Shown: piece by piece, positions 25,115 to 34,636 of the stretch
How the letters are laid out: every line of letters begins with the position of its first letter
How positions within the stretch are numbered: position 1 is the first letter of the stretch
NCBI GenBank assembly: GCA_017512145.1
Contig: JAFWHB010000005.1
Coordinates: 31,296-95,295 of the forward strand
DNA length: 64,000 nucleotides
Reading direction: 5' to 3'
Source of the DNA: Mogibacterium sp.
GTDB taxonomy: Bacteria; Bacillota; Clostridia; Peptostreptococcales; Anaerovoracaceae
Translations under genes and position numbers: made by a program
The notes under the pieces: model-generated
What the model was told of the DNA's origin: nothing
Databases searched by the model: none
What the model saw: the letters and a program-made list of their open reading frames with translations, nothing else

Positions 25115-25723
25115 TTGGAAGATAACCAGACCAACAACACATACACAGGACCTAAGCACGCCCAGTCACAACCCAAGGAGACTGCAGGCAGCTTCTTCAA
25201 GAGCCTTATAATCGACATCGTTATTGCGGTAGCTCTCGCGGCGATCGTTCTGTTCTTCATCAGACCGACCATCGTCAAGCAGTCTTCAATGGAGGATACT
25301 CTCCATGAGAACGATTACATGATCATGTACAGGCAGGCTTACCGCAGCCACACTCCTGAGCGCGGAGATATCATCATATTCCAGAGCGAACTCTACGATG
25401 AGGACTCCGGAGATGACAAGCTTCTCATCAAGCGTGTCATCGGTCTTCCGGGCGAAGAGATTTCAATTGTTGACGATCAGCTGTATATCAACGGCGAGGC
25501 ATATATAGAAGATTATCTCAAGGACGGATACACTCCTGCCTTCGAGATCCCTCTTGAGGGCCAGACATATACAGTGCCTGATGACCATTATTTCGTCATG
25601 GGTGACAATCGTGTAGGCAGCATCGATTCAAGATATCACGAAGTCGGATGCGTCAAGTCAGACCAGATCAAGGGCAGGGTCGTACTTAGATTATTCCCAT
25701 TCAACAAGATACGTACATTCTGA
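25115..25723 (+). CDS. lepB: Signal peptidase I
   Basis: Cleaves Sec and Tat signal peptides outside the membrane. It is 202 residues. A TTG start at 25115 follows aagggaga; no suitable ATG exists. One membrane helix (about 31-51), catalytic Ser in KQSSMEDTLHENDY, catalytic Lys in LLIKRVIGLPGE, and box E VMGDNRVGSIDSRYHEVG. The stop overlaps the smpB start (TGATG), so they are coupled. Confidence 0.92.
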   Translation: MEDNQTNNTYTGPKHAQSQPKETAGSFFKSLIIDIVIAVALAAIVLFFIRPTIVKQSSMEDTLHENDYMIMYRQAYRSHTPERGDIIIFQSELYDEDSGDDKLLIKRVIGLPGEEISIVDDQLYINGEAYIEDYLKDGYTPAFEIPLEGQTYTVPDDHYFVMGDNRVGSIDSRYHEVGCVKSDQIKGRVVLRLFPFNKIRTF

Positions 25724-26199
25724 TGAGTAAAGGCAGCCGCAAAGTCATCGCGAATAACAAGAAGGCTTTTCATGACTATTTTGTCGAAGAGCGTTATGAG
25801 GCTGGTATCGTACTTACCGGAACAGAGATCAAGTCTGTCAGGAAAGGCGGTGTCAGCATCAAGGAGAGCTATGCTAAGATAACCAGCAAGGGCGAGCTTG
25901 TCGTGACCGGAATGCACATCGCTCCTTACGAGCAGGGCAACAGATTCAATGTCGACCCGCTGAGAGTCCGCACCCTTCTCATGCACCGCAAGGAGATCAA
26001 TAAGCTGTACGGAACTCTCAAGACACAGCAGGGTCTGACACTGATCCCGCTGTCTGTATATCTCGACGAGAACGGCAGATGCAAGGTCGAGGTCGGCCTG
26101 TGCAGAGGTAAGAAGAACTACGACAAGAGAGAAGCCGAAGCCAAGCGCTCCGCAGACCGCAAGATCGACAAAGCCATCAAAGAATCCAGGAACAGATAA
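25723..26199 (+). CDS. smpB: SsrA-binding protein
   Basis: Binds tmRNA and is required for trans-translation. It is 158 residues, the normal size. Oligonucleotide-binding barrel from NNKKAFHDYFVEERYEAGIVLTG onward in outline (NNKKAFHDYF, GTEIKSVRKG, SYAKI), HIAPYEQGN, and a basic C-terminal tail (DKREAEAKRSADRKIDKA) that enters the mRNA channel. The start overlaps the lepB stop. The cognate ssrA gene lies 3.6 kb away. Confidence 0.95.
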   Translation: MSKGSRKVIANNKKAFHDYFVEERYEAGIVLTGTEIKSVRKGGVSIKESYAKITSKGELVVTGMHIAPYEQGNRFNVDPLRVRTLLMHRKEINKLYGTLKTQQGLTLIPLSVYLDENGRCKVEVGLCRGKKNYDKREAEAKRSADRKIDKAIKESRNR

Positions 26200-26248
26200 C
26201 CTGACAAAGGGACGGTTCTCCTGTCATCTTTTTCTAATAACAGTTCAG

Positions 26249-26272
26249 CCAGCTCTCCGGAGCTGGTTTTTT
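26249..26272 (+). terminator. Terminator after smpB
   Basis: CCAGCTC-tccg-GAGCTGG followed by TTTTTT. Confidence 0.88.
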
Positions 26273-26291
26273 AATACCCTGATCACTATCC

Positions 26292-26335
26292 GCACAAGAA
26301 AAGCAACCAGCAGCTGTTATATTGCTGTTGGTTGC
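26292..26335 (-). terminator. Terminator after uvrA
   Basis: Minus-strand GCAACCAaCAGC-N9-GCTGcTGGTTGC followed by TTTTCTTGT. Confidence 0.85.
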
Positions 26336-26358
26336 CTGGAATCGTAATATTTTTATAA

Positions 26359-29256
26359 TTATCGTAACATCTTCTTGAGGTATTGGCCTGTGTAGGATTC
26401 CTTGACTGCCGCAACTTCCTCCGGTGTTCCCTCTGTGACGATGTATCCGCCTGCATCTCCGCCTTGCGGTCCGAGGTCAATGATATGATCCGCCTGCTTG
26501 ACTACATCGAGATTGTGCTCGATGACTACGACGGTATTGCCCTCGTCGACAAGTCTGTTAAGGACATAGAGAAGCTTCTCGACATCGGCAAAGTGCAGTC
26601 CTGTCGTTGGCTCATCGAGAATGTACAGTGTCCTGCCCGTGCTCCTCTTGGAAAGCTCTGTTGCAAGCTTGATTCTCTGTGCCTCTCCTCCGGAAAGCTG
26701 TGTCGAAGGCTGTCCGAGACTGATATATCCAAGGCCGACATCATCGAGGGTCTTGAGATATCTCAGGATGCTCTGCTGGTTCGCGAAGAACGGTATAGCC
26801 TCTGAGACTGTCATGTTAAGGACTTCCGAAATATTCTTGCCCTTATATTTGACTTCAAGTGTCTCATGATTGTATCTCGCTCCGCCGCAGACCTCGCAAG
26901 GTACATATACATCAGGCAGGAAGTTCATCTCTACCTTGATGATTCCGTCTCCGCTGCAGTGCTCGCAGCGTCCGCCCTTGACATTAAAGCTGAATCTGCC
27001 CGGATTGTATCCTCTCACCTTGGCCTCCGGCATCTCTGCGAAGAGGTTCCTTATATGAGTGAACATACCGGTGTATGTAGCCGGGTTGGACCTTGGCGTC
27101 TTGCCAATCGGCGACTGGTCGATGTTGATGACTTTGTCAAAGTTCTCGATGCCGCGGATCTCTCTGAACTTGCCCGGCTTCTCCTGCGTACGGTTGGTGA
27201 TACGCGAAACGCCCTTGTACAGAATCTCGTTGACCAGACTTGACTTGCCGGAGCCCGAAACTCCCGTTACCAGTACCAGCTTGCCTGCAGGGATCCTGAC
27301 ATCTATGTTCTTGAGATTGTTCTCCTGCGCTCCGAGGATATCGAGATAGAGACCGTTGCCTGCTCTCCTCTCCTTAGGGACTTCGATATGCCTCTTGCCT
27401 GAGAGGTACTGACCTGTTATCGACTCAGGGCAGTTCTTGATGTCCTCGATGGTTCCCTGAGCGACCAGCTCGCCTCCATTAATGCCTGCTCCCGGACCGA
27501 TATCTACGATGTGGTCTGCTGCATACATGGTGTCCTCGTCATGTTCAACGATGATGAGGGTGTTGCCCATATCCGTGAGGTTCCTCAGTGACGCGAGGAG
27601 CTTGTCGTTATCGCTCTGATGAAGTCCGATCGATGGCTCGTCGAGGATATACAGAACGCCTACAAGTCCCGATCCGATCTGAGTTGCGAGCCTGATACGC
27701 TGCGACTCTCCTCCGGACAAAGTTGCTGCGGTCCTGCTGAGCGTAAGGTATCCAAGTCCTACATTGACAAGGAAGCTGAGCCTTGCCTTGATCTCCTTGG
27801 TTACCATGCTGCTGATCTTCTTCTCTCTTGGTGTCAGCTGTGACTCAAGATCCTCGAAGAATCTCAGTGCCTGAACGACCGAGAGATCGGTAAGTTCCAT
27901 TATATTCTTGCCTCCGACTGTGACCGCAAGGACTGTGTCCTTGAGCTTGCGTCCATGACATACAGGGCATGGCTCCTCGGTCATCATGTCTGAGATCTTA
28001 TTCTTGATAAAGTCTGAATTGGTCTCTCCCCATCTTCTCTCAAGGCTCGGAATAACGCCCTCGAAGGTGTGATTCATATGGGAAACTCTGCCGGATCTGC
28101 TCTCGTATGTGTACTTGAGCCTGCGGCTGCCAGTTCCGTGAAGAAGTTCATCTTTAAACTTAGGTGGCAGTGCCTTGTATGGTACCGACAGATCCGTGCC
28201 GTGGTCTATCGCAAGTCTGTTGAGCATCTGTCTGTAGAAGCCCATTGCGTCCAGCGAGGCAAAGACATTCCCCATTGCTCCATTGAGAATGCTCTTGTTC
28301 TCATCAGTAACGACTGCCTCATCTGTGATCCTGAGTGTAAATCCGAGTCCGCTACAGGTATCGCATGCTCCGTAAGGTGCGTTGAACGAGAACATTCTCG
28401 GCTCCATCTCCTCGAGTCCGATGCCGTGATCAGGGCATGCAAACTTAGTGGAGTAAGTGACTACGGTCTCCTTCTGTTCTGCTAAGACCTTGCCGTCTGC
28501 TCCTGCATCGCCCTCATACTGCTGGGCATTCCTGTCAGGAAGATACATGACATTGCAGATGCCCTCGCCCTCTCTGATTGCGAGCTCAAGGCCTTCAGCT
28601 ATACGGCTCCTGTTGTCCTCGCGTATGACTATCCTGTCGATGACGATCTCGATGGTGTGCTTGTTGTTCTTGGCCAAAGTGATCTCTTCTTCGTCGAGCC
28701 TCTTCATCTCTCCGTCGACTCTGACCCTCGTAAAACCATCACGGCGGATCCTGTCGAAGATGGCCTTGTGCTCGCCCTTCCTGCCTCTGATGACAGGTGC
28801 AAGTATAACTATCCTGGTACCGACACCATGAGACTGAATGTTCTCAATGATGCTGTCGATGGACTGGCTGCTGATCTCTCTGCCGCATACCGGGCAGTGA
28901 GGAATGCCTATTCTCGCATAGAGAAGTCTCAGGTAGTCATATATCTCTGTGACAGTACCGACAGTTGAACGCGGGTTCCTGCTGGTCGTCTTCTGGTCAA
29001 TACTGATAGCCGGAGAAAGTCCTTCGATGAGCTGTACGTCCGGCTTCTTCATGAGGCCGAGGAATTGACGGGCATATGAAGACAGGGATTCGACATACTT
29101 CTTCTGACCCTCCGCATAGATAGTATCGAAAGCAAGCGAAGACTTGCCCGACCCTGAGAGGCCTGTAAGAACGACCATCTTGTCTCTTGGGATGGTCACA
29201 TCTATTCCCTTAAGGTTGTGCTCTCTGGCACCCTTGATAACAATATTCTTGTCCAT
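26359..29256 (-). CDS. uvrA: Excinuclease ABC subunit A
   Basis: Damage-recognition ATPase of nucleotide excision repair. It is 965 residues. Two ABC modules: Walker [15 protein letters not shown] (about 31) and [11 protein letters not shown] (about 665), with signatures [12 protein letters not shown] and [12 protein letters not shown]. Zinc modules are visible as [18 protein letters not shown] and CEHCSGDG with CEVC; the [10 protein letters not shown] module is also present. Ribosome binding site present; 17 bp after uvrB, so one operon under the SOS promoter at 31356-31390. Confidence 0.96.
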   Translation of the reverse strand: MDKNIVIKGAREHNLKGIDVTIPRDKMVVLTGLSGSGKSSLAFDTIYAEGQKKYVESLSSYARQFLGLMKKPDVQLIEGLSPAISIDQKTTSRNPRSTVGTVTEIYDYLRLLYARIGIPHCPVCGREISSQSIDSIIENIQSHGVGTRIVILAPVIRGRKGEHKAIFDRIRRDGFTRVRVDGEMKRLDEEEITLAKNNKHTIEIVIDRIVIREDNRSRIAEGLELAIREGEGICNVMYLPDRNAQQYEGDAGADGKVLAEQKETVVTYSTKFACPDHGIGLEEMEPRMFSFNAPYGACDTCSGLGFTLRITDEAVVTDENKSILNGAMGNVFASLDAMGFYRQMLNRLAIDHGTDLSVPYKALPPKFKDELLHGTGSRRLKYTYESRSGRVSHMNHTFEGVIPSLERRWGETNSDFIKNKISDMMTEEPCPVCHGRKLKDTVLAVTVGGKNIMELTDLSVVQALRFFEDLESQLTPREKKISSMVTKEIKARLSFLVNVGLGYLTLSRTAATLSGGESQRIRLATQIGSGLVGVLYILDEPSIGLHQSDNDKLLASLRNLTDMGNTLIIVEHDEDTMYAADHIVDIGPGAGINGGELVAQGTIEDIKNCPESITGQYLSGKRHIEVPKERRAGNGLYLDILGAQENNLKNIDVRIPAGKLVLVTGVSGSGKSSLVNEILYKGVSRITNRTQEKPGKFREIRGIENFDKVINIDQSPIGKTPRSNPATYTGMFTHIRNLFAEMPEAKVRGYNPGRFSFNVKGGRCEHCSGDGIIKVEMNFLPDVYVPCEVCGGARYNHETLEVKYKGKNISEVLNMTVSEAIPFFANQQSILRYLKTLDDVGLGYISLGQPSTQLSGGEAQRIKLATELSKRSTGRTLYILDEPTTGLHFADVEKLLYVLNRLVDEGNTVVVIEHNLDVVKQADHIIDLGPQGGDAGGYIVTEGTPEEVAAVKESYTGQYLKKMLR

Positions 29257-29273
29257 TAATTGATCCTTCTGTA

Positions 29274-31250
29274 TTAAGCACGCATGCTGGCTCTGAGCTC
29301 GAAGAGAACATCCCTGAGCTCTGCCGCTCTCTCGAAGTCGAGCTGCTTGGCAGCCTCTTTCATGTTCTTCTCTACGTCTCTGATGGTCTCACGGAGCTCG
29401 GCTGTTGTCATTGCCTTAGGATTGCTGAGATCCTTGTCTCCGTGGTATTCGTCCACAGCCCTTGCGATCTCTCTTACAGGCTTGACGATGGTCTTAGGCA
29501 CGATGCCATGCGCCTTGTTGTATTCATCCTGTACGCTGCGCCTTCTGGCTGTCTCATCTATGCAGACCTTCATGGCCTTGCTGATGTAGTCAGCATACAT
29601 TATTACTCTGCCGTTCTCGTTACGGGCGGCTCTTCCAACTGTCTGGATGAGCGAAGTCTCTGTCCTGAGGAAGCCTTCCTTGTCTGCGTCAAGTATGGCG
29701 ATCAGCGAAACCTCCGGCAGGTCGAGACCTTCTCTCAGCAGGTTGATGCCGACGAGGACGTCGAATTTGCCGAGTCTGAGATCCCTGATGATCTCAAGTC
29801 TCTCAAAGTTATCGATCTCTGAATGCAGATATCTGACTCTGATGCCCTGCTCCTGAAGGAACTTGGTAAGGTCCTCCGCCATCCTCTTGGTGAGTGTAGT
29901 TACCAGAACTCTCTCGTTCTTCTTGGCAGTGGTGTATATCTCACCGATAAGATCGTCTATCTGCCCCTCTGTCGGGCGGACCTCGATCACAGGATCGAGC
30001 AGGCCGGTAGGCCTGATCAGCTGCTCCGCAGTGATGCCGCCCGACCGTTTGAGCTCGTAATCTGCAGGTGTAGCAGATACATATACCGTCTGCCCTGTGA
30101 GCTTGGTGAACTCTTCAAATCTCAGCGGCCTGTTGTCGAATGCCGACGGCAGCCTGAATCCGTACTCTACCAGAGACTCCTTCCTTGAGTGGTCGCCATT
30201 GTACATCGCTCTCAGCTGAGGAAGCATTGCATGCGACTCGTCAATGATGGTGAGAAAATCCCCATCCGGGAAGTAGTCGAGAAGAGTGTATGGTCTCTCT
30301 CCCGGCTTGAGGAAGTTGATATGTCTTGAATAGTTCTCTATTCCCTTGCAGGTGCCGACCTCAAGCATCATCTCGATGTCGTAGTTGGTCCTCTGTTCGA
30401 GCCTCTCGGCCTCTAGCAGCTTGCCGTTGGCTCTGAACCAGTCGAGTCTCTCCTTGAGCTCCTCTCTGATCGAAGCCACCGCCATCTGCATGTCTTCCTT
30501 GCTGGTGATGTAGTGGCTGGCCGGGAAGATAGAGATGTGCTGCCTTGTGCCTGTTACCTCTCCGGTCACAGGATCTATCTCCCTGATGCTCTCGATCTCA
30601 TCGCCGAACATCTCAACTCTGACAGCCTCTTCGCCGCCTGCCGGATAAATATCTATTATATCTCCCCTCGCGCGGAAGCTGCCGCGCTGGAAGTCTATGT
30701 CATTCCTTGTATACTGGATGTCTGTGAGCTTGCGGAGGAGGTCCATCCTCTCGATCTCCATTCCCGGTCTCAGACTGATCAGCTGATTGCGGTATGAAGC
30801 CGGCGAGCCGAGTCCGTAAATACAGGATACCGAAGCAACTATGATGACATCCTTACGCTCGAGCTGAGCAGCCGTAGCGGAGTGCCTCATCTTGTCGATT
30901 TCCTCGTTGATATCCGCATCCTTCTCTATATACATATCGGTCGAAGGAACATATGCCTCAGGCTGGTAGTAATCGTAGTAGCTGACAAAGTACTCGACCG
31001 CATTGTCCGGGAAGAATTCCTTGAACTCACCATGGAGCTGCGCCGCCAGAGTCTTATTGTGAGAAATGACAAGTGTAGGCTTCTGTACGGCCTCTATGAT
31101 CTTGGCCATAGTAAAAGTCTTGCCGGATCCGGTAACACCCATCAATGTCTGGGCCTCCCTCCCTGCAAGTATTCCATCTGCTATCTCTCTTATCGCCTGC
31201 GGCTGGTCGCCCATCGGCGCAAAATCACTAACAACCCTGAACTTAGGCAT
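29274..31250 (-). CDS. uvrB: Excinuclease ABC subunit B
   Basis: DNA helicase-like damage verifier that loads UvrC. It is 658 residues. Walker [14 protein letters not shown] (about 39), the beta-hairpin region [19 protein letters not shown]-box type [11 protein letters not shown], helicase motif [14 protein letters not shown], and a C-terminal UVR motif (about 615-655, [15 protein letters not shown]). First gene of uvrBA; aggaga ribosome binding site. Confidence 0.96.
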   Translation of the reverse strand: MPKFRVVSDFAPMGDQPQAIREIADGILAGREAQTLMGVTGSGKTFTMAKIIEAVQKPTLVISHNKTLAAQLHGEFKEFFPDNAVEYFVSYYDYYQPEAYVPSTDMYIEKDADINEEIDKMRHSATAAQLERKDVIIVASVSCIYGLGSPASYRNQLISLRPGMEIERMDLLRKLTDIQYTRNDIDFQRGSFRARGDIIDIYPAGGEEAVRVEMFGDEIESIREIDPVTGEVTGTRQHISIFPASHYITSKEDMQMAVASIREELKERLDWFRANGKLLEAERLEQRTNYDIEMMLEVGTCKGIENYSRHINFLKPGERPYTLLDYFPDGDFLTIIDESHAMLPQLRAMYNGDHSRKESLVEYGFRLPSAFDNRPLRFEEFTKLTGQTVYVSATPADYELKRSGGITAEQLIRPTGLLDPVIEVRPTEGQIDDLIGEIYTTAKKNERVLVTTLTKRMAEDLTKFLQEQGIRVRYLHSEIDNFERLEIIRDLRLGKFDVLVGINLLREGLDLPEVSLIAILDADKEGFLRTETSLIQTVGRAARNENGRVIMYADYISKAMKVCIDETARRRSVQDEYNKAHGIVPKTIVKPVREIARAVDEYHGDKDLSNPKAMTTAELRETIRDVEKNMKEAAKQLDFERAAELRDVLFELRASMRA

Positions 31251-31319
31251 CTATCTCCTCCAAAAAACCTGACACGGATGTCATCCCCTTCGTGTCCGAT
31301 GTTCATTATCTGTGGATTA

Positions 31320-31351
31320 GAAAAAAATATCAACCCCTTTTCAGAGGTTGA
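31320..31351 (-). terminator. Hairpin with U-tract at the start of the uvrB transcript
   Basis: Minus-strand TCAACCTC-tgaaaa-GGGGTTGA followed by TATTTTTTT. The predicted uvrB start (near 31349) falls inside its 5' arm. It should therefore end transcripts coming from the patatin operon while scarcely forming on uvrB RNA. Confidence 0.7.
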
Positions 31352-31355
31352 CTGG

Positions 31356-31390
31356 ATTATATCACACTAAGTCTATGCGAACAAGTGTTC
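31356..31390 (-). promoter_or_regulatory. uvrBA promoter with LexA-type SOS box
   Basis: Minus strand TTGTTC (31379-31384), 17-bp spacer, perfect TATAAT (31356-31361). The -35 is embedded in GAAC-ACTT-GTTC (31379-31390), which fits the Gram-positive LexA consensus GAAC-N4-GTTC. LexA bound there would block RNA polymerase. Confidence 0.85.
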
Positions 31391-31407
31391 AACAAGTGAA
31401 GTCCCTA

Positions 31408-32253
31408 TTATTCCTCACTTACGAAGGCCCTGATCACTTCCGCATCCCGGTAGCCCTTATGATACAGCTCCTCGATCATCTCCCTATCCTTAGTGAGAGT
31501 TTTCATATCGCCGATATCATCCGGAGCGATGATCAGGACTTTGCCCTCTGCCTCATACTTCTTAGCCAGTCTCAGCTCGTAGTTGTACGTCTCCGCACGT
31601 TTGCTCATGGCTACAGCCGCATTCGGATAGCTGGCCCTGAGTATGCCTGCCGTGAGGCGGTCCTTCTTAGGCGATCTCTCGAAATCCCTCGGTCTTGTCA
31701 GGATGAGAACGACTTTGTCGCAGCCATCGGCAAAGCACTTTGCGACCGGGATTGGGTCCGAGATCCCGCCGTCAAAGTATCTCGTGCCCTTGACGTAGTA
31801 TGGCTGGTTAGCTGCCGGCACGCAGCTTGACGCTTTGATCGCGCAGTAGTCATCCTGCGCCATATCGGACTTGTCAAAGTAGTACGGCTTGCCGCTGAGA
31901 GCATCGGTCGCTACGATCTTGTACTCGGCCGGATTCCTGACAACAGCCTCAAAATCCAGCGGGCACTCGCCTGTGGAATTCGACATCTCGCCGTAAATGT
32001 ATTCAAGATCGACAAAATTACGAGTCTTCGCGAAGTTCTTCATGCTCATGCACTCGTCGCGGAGATCATAATCCGTGTAGAACTTGAGATTGCGTCCGCG
32101 CTGGCCCGCAAGATATGAAGACAGATTGGCGCTGCCGGCACTGACTCCGATGCAATAGTCAAAGTTGACATTATTATCATTGCACCAGTCGAAGACACCG
32201 GCGCCATATGCATCTCTCATTCCGCCGCCAACATCGATTATCCCAAACTTCAT
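31408..32253 (-). CDS. Patatin-like phospholipase
   Basis: 281 residues. Ser-Asp dyad lipid acyl hydrolase of the RssA/YjjU group: glycine-rich oxyanion loop DVGGGMRDAYGAGV at the N-terminus, nucleophile GVSAGSAN (about 37-44) and DGGISDPIPV with the catalytic aspartate (about 166). No signal peptide, so cytoplasmic or membrane-peripheral. It lies 28 bp after the nuclease gene and may be the last gene of the xpaC-telA run. The lipid substrate is unknown. Confidence 0.85.
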   Translation of the reverse strand: MKFGIIDVGGGMRDAYGAGVFDWCNDNNVNFDYCIGVSAGSANLSSYLAGQRGRNLKFYTDYDLRDECMSMKNFAKTRNFVDLEYIYGEMSNSTGECPLDFEAVVRNPAEYKIVATDALSGKPYYFDKSDMAQDDYCAIKASSCVPAANQPYYVKGTRYFDGGISDPIPVAKCFADGCDKVVLILTRPRDFERSPKKDRLTAGILRASYPNAAVAMSKRAETYNYELRLAKKYEAEGKVLIIAPDDIGDMKTLTKDREMIEELYHKGYRDAEVIRAFVSEE

Positions 32254-32281
32254 TTCAAATTAGCCTTCCCCTTGTCAAGTC

Positions 32282-33364
32282 TTATGGTTCGCAGTAGCCG
32301 CATGGTGTGTAGCCTTGCTCTGTGAGCTCGACTCTTGTTGCGGTCACTTCTTTGCGGTTCCACTTTGATATCTGCTGTGCGCCCTCGCATGTCGGATAGT
32401 GGAATACACCGCTTCTTGTGTTGATAATATATACTCTTGCGTCCTGCGCCGCCTGCTCTGCTGTCGTTACGATGCCTGTATTGTAATCGATTGCAGCTCC
32501 CGGCGTCACATTGAAACAGTAGACATTGAATGAGATTCCCTTGCCGTTGTCCTCAACTGAATATGCCATCATGTTGACGCCGCGGGCGATCTTCTCATTG
32601 CCACTGAATATAGGCCTTGCCATATAGAGCACATGGTTGCCGGTATCCCAGATGTAATGCTCTACCTCTTCTTCCAGAGGCCTCATGCCGTCATAGTTGA
32701 GGTAATGTGTTCCTGTGATGAGGTTCCTCTCATTGGCGTTCTCGTCACTGAGGGCCCATGCGATAAGATGCGAGCGCTCCCAGTTCTGCGCCTTTGCCCA
32801 GCCGCTCGGATGTATAGAAGCGATATCGCCTCTCTCCGTGCCGCTCTCCGGCATGGTCTCAAGTCCGAGGCATCCGTAGGCTTCGGTGCATCTCCCGAGA
32901 CTGTCGAGTTCTCCGTAGTACTCGTACTTCACGAGTTTGCCGGAATCGACTCCTGCCAAAGTCCCTTCAGTCTTCCATTTGCCGCCCTTCTCGACAAGAC
33001 CGGCTTTGTCATATACCTCATGCGGGAACAATGGCTTGCTGCCGTTGATCGTGACATAGTTGTATCCGTCGTATTCCGGAAGTGCCTCTATGTCGAGAAA
33101 ATCTATATTGCCTATATTCCCGTCAGTCCGCCTGCCGACAGCGGGCTCTGTTGTGCCACCATTGTCAGGATCGTCTATATTCTGCCCGCTTGTAAATCCA
33201 AGCCTGTTTAGAACAAGCTCTCTGTATTCCTGAATGGCCGGATCGTCCGAGGTTCCCAGAAGTGCACTTGCGGCAAGAATTATCAGCAATACAGCAAGAG
33301 CCAGCCTGCGCTGACTCCTGCTTGCATTCTTATTATTCGAATTATTCGGTCTGTTACGTGCCAT
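32282..33364 (-). CDS. Surface-anchored DNA/RNA non-specific endonuclease
   Basis: 360 residues. A basic N-terminus and one membrane helix (about 20-40, LALAVLLIILAASALL) place the enzyme outside the cell. The nuclease core (about 95-290) carries WERSHLIAWALSDENANERN with the catalytic His in place of the DRGH motif, and NLITGTHYLNYDGM, as in streptococcal DNA-entry and secreted nucleases. The C-terminal 45 residues (VYIINTRSGVFHYPTCEG...CGYCEP) look like the small Cys/His motif seen at the end of other secreted nucleases. Likely role: nutrient DNA degradation or DNA uptake. Starts 3 bp after telA. Confidence 0.85.
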   Translation of the reverse strand: MARNRPNNSNNKNASRSQRRLALAVLLIILAASALLGTSDDPAIQEYRELVLNRLGFTSGQNIDDPDNGGTTEPAVGRRTDGNIGNIDFLDIEALPEYDGYNYVTINGSKPLFPHEVYDKAGLVEKGGKWKTEGTLAGVDSGKLVKYEYYGELDSLGRCTEAYGCLGLETMPESGTERGDIASIHPSGWAKAQNWERSHLIAWALSDENANERNLITGTHYLNYDGMRPLEEEVEHYIWDTGNHVLYMARPIFSGNEKIARGVNMMAYSVEDNGKGISFNVYCFNVTPGAAIDYNTGIVTTAEQAAQDARVYIINTRSGVFHYPTCEGAQQISKWNRKEVTATRVELTEQGYTPCGYCEP

Positions 33365-33367
33365 ATA

Positions 33368-34606
33368 TTAGTTCTGGCTTGCTCTTGCAGCTTCGATCTG
33401 CTCTGCAGTCATGCCTGCGTGTGCAGCGATGCCAAGCATCTTGTCCTTGAGTTCCTGCTCGATCCTTACGAGTTCCTTCTCAGCAGCAGCTCTTGCGATC
33501 TTGCCCTCTGCCTGGATCTGCTGGATCTCATCGAGTGCGCTGATGAGCTGGAGGTTGGTGTTCTGCAGAGTCTCGATGTCTACGATACCTCTCTCACTAG
33601 CCTTAGCTGTCTCTACAGTGCTCTGGTGGAGAGCCTCTGCATTCTTCCTGAGCATTTCATTTGTTGCGTCAGTAACAGCCTGCTGTGCCTCGATAGCCTT
33701 CTGTGTATGATAGTTGTTCAGAGCAAGAACCATCTGAGTCTTCCACATTGGGATGACATTGATGATTGTGGAGTGGATCTTCTCGGACATGATAGTGTCT
33801 GAGTTCTGAACCATTCTGATCTCCGGTGCGGACTGGAGGCAGACAGTTCTTGAGAGCTCGAGGTCATAGAGCTTCTTCTCGAATCTTGTGATCATGTCTG
33901 CAAAGTCCTTAGCAGCCTGTGCATCCTCAGGTGAGTTGGTCTCCTTAGCCTTAGCCTGGAGCTCAGGGAGCTCAACATTCTTAGCCTTCTCAAGTCTCAG
34001 CTTGCCAGCCTCGATGTACATCGAAACTTCCTTGAAGTAGAGCTTGTTCTTGTCATAGAGCTTGTCAAGCTGAACGATGTCCTTGACCAGCTGCTCTTCA
34101 TGACCCTCGAGGATCTTAACGAGCTTGTCGATGTTAGCCTCTGTTGTGCTGTACTGAGTCTTAAGTCTCTCAAAGTTCTTCTCAGCATTGCCGAAGATCT
34201 TGGACAGGAAGCCCTTCTTCTCTTCGCTGTTGCTCTTGAGCTCAACGATCAGTGATGTGAGAACCTGTCCGGTCTCTCCCATGTCCTTGCCTCTTACGCT
34301 CTGAAGTGCTCCGTCTGCGAAATCCGAAACCTTGCGCTGCGCACTTGCTCCGTAGCTGAGGACTGCATTGCTGTCTGTGATGTCGATCTTATCAGCAACA
34401 GCAGTGATCTGTCTCTGCTCATCCGGTGTGAACTGGGACAAAGTATTCTCTGTCTTAACTTCTGCTGCAGGTTCAAGATCGATGACCGGTGCCTGGCTTA
34501 CAACAGCAGCCTGTGCAGCGATATCATTAGCCTGGTCTACGACCTGCTGTACCTGTTCATTTGTCTCCTTGGTGATTACCTCTGGCATGAGTTCTAAATC
34601 TGTCAT
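33368..34606 (-). CDS. TelA-family toxic anion resistance protein
   Basis: 412 residues from the ATG with aaggagg upstream. Mostly alpha-helical with long coiled coils (about 130-240 and 330-412). Signature regions are LYDKNKLYFKEVSMYIEAGK, MITRFEKKLYDLELSR, QSAPEIRMVQ and PMWKTQMVLALNN. The family was named for tellurite resistance, but its general role is unclear and may be envelope related. It follows xpaC with a 30-bp gap, the usual pairing in Firmicutes. Confidence 0.88.
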   Translation of the reverse strand: MTDLELMPEVITKETNEQVQQVVDQANDIAAQAAVVSQAPVIDLEPAAEVKTENTLSQFTPDEQRQITAVADKIDITDSNAVLSYGASAQRKVSDFADGALQSVRGKDMGETGQVLTSLIVELKSNSEEKKGFLSKIFGNAEKNFERLKTQYSTTEANIDKLVKILEGHEEQLVKDIVQLDKLYDKNKLYFKEVSMYIEAGKLRLEKAKNVELPELQAKAKETNSPEDAQAAKDFADMITRFEKKLYDLELSRTVCLQSAPEIRMVQNSDTIMSEKIHSTIINVIPMWKTQMVLALNNYHTQKAIEAQQAVTDATNEMLRKNAEALHQSTVETAKASERGIVDIETLQNTNLQLISALDEIQQIQAEGKIARAAAEKELVRIEQELKDKMLGIAAHAGMTAEQIEAARASQN

Positions 34607-34636
34607 TGTGTCCTCCTTATGTGCGCCCAATAATAC

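Noticed and set aside
31320..31351. Attenuator in the uvrB leader
   Set aside because: The predicted transcription start lies inside the 5' arm, so the full hairpin cannot form on uvrB RNA; a terminator for the upstream operon is simpler.
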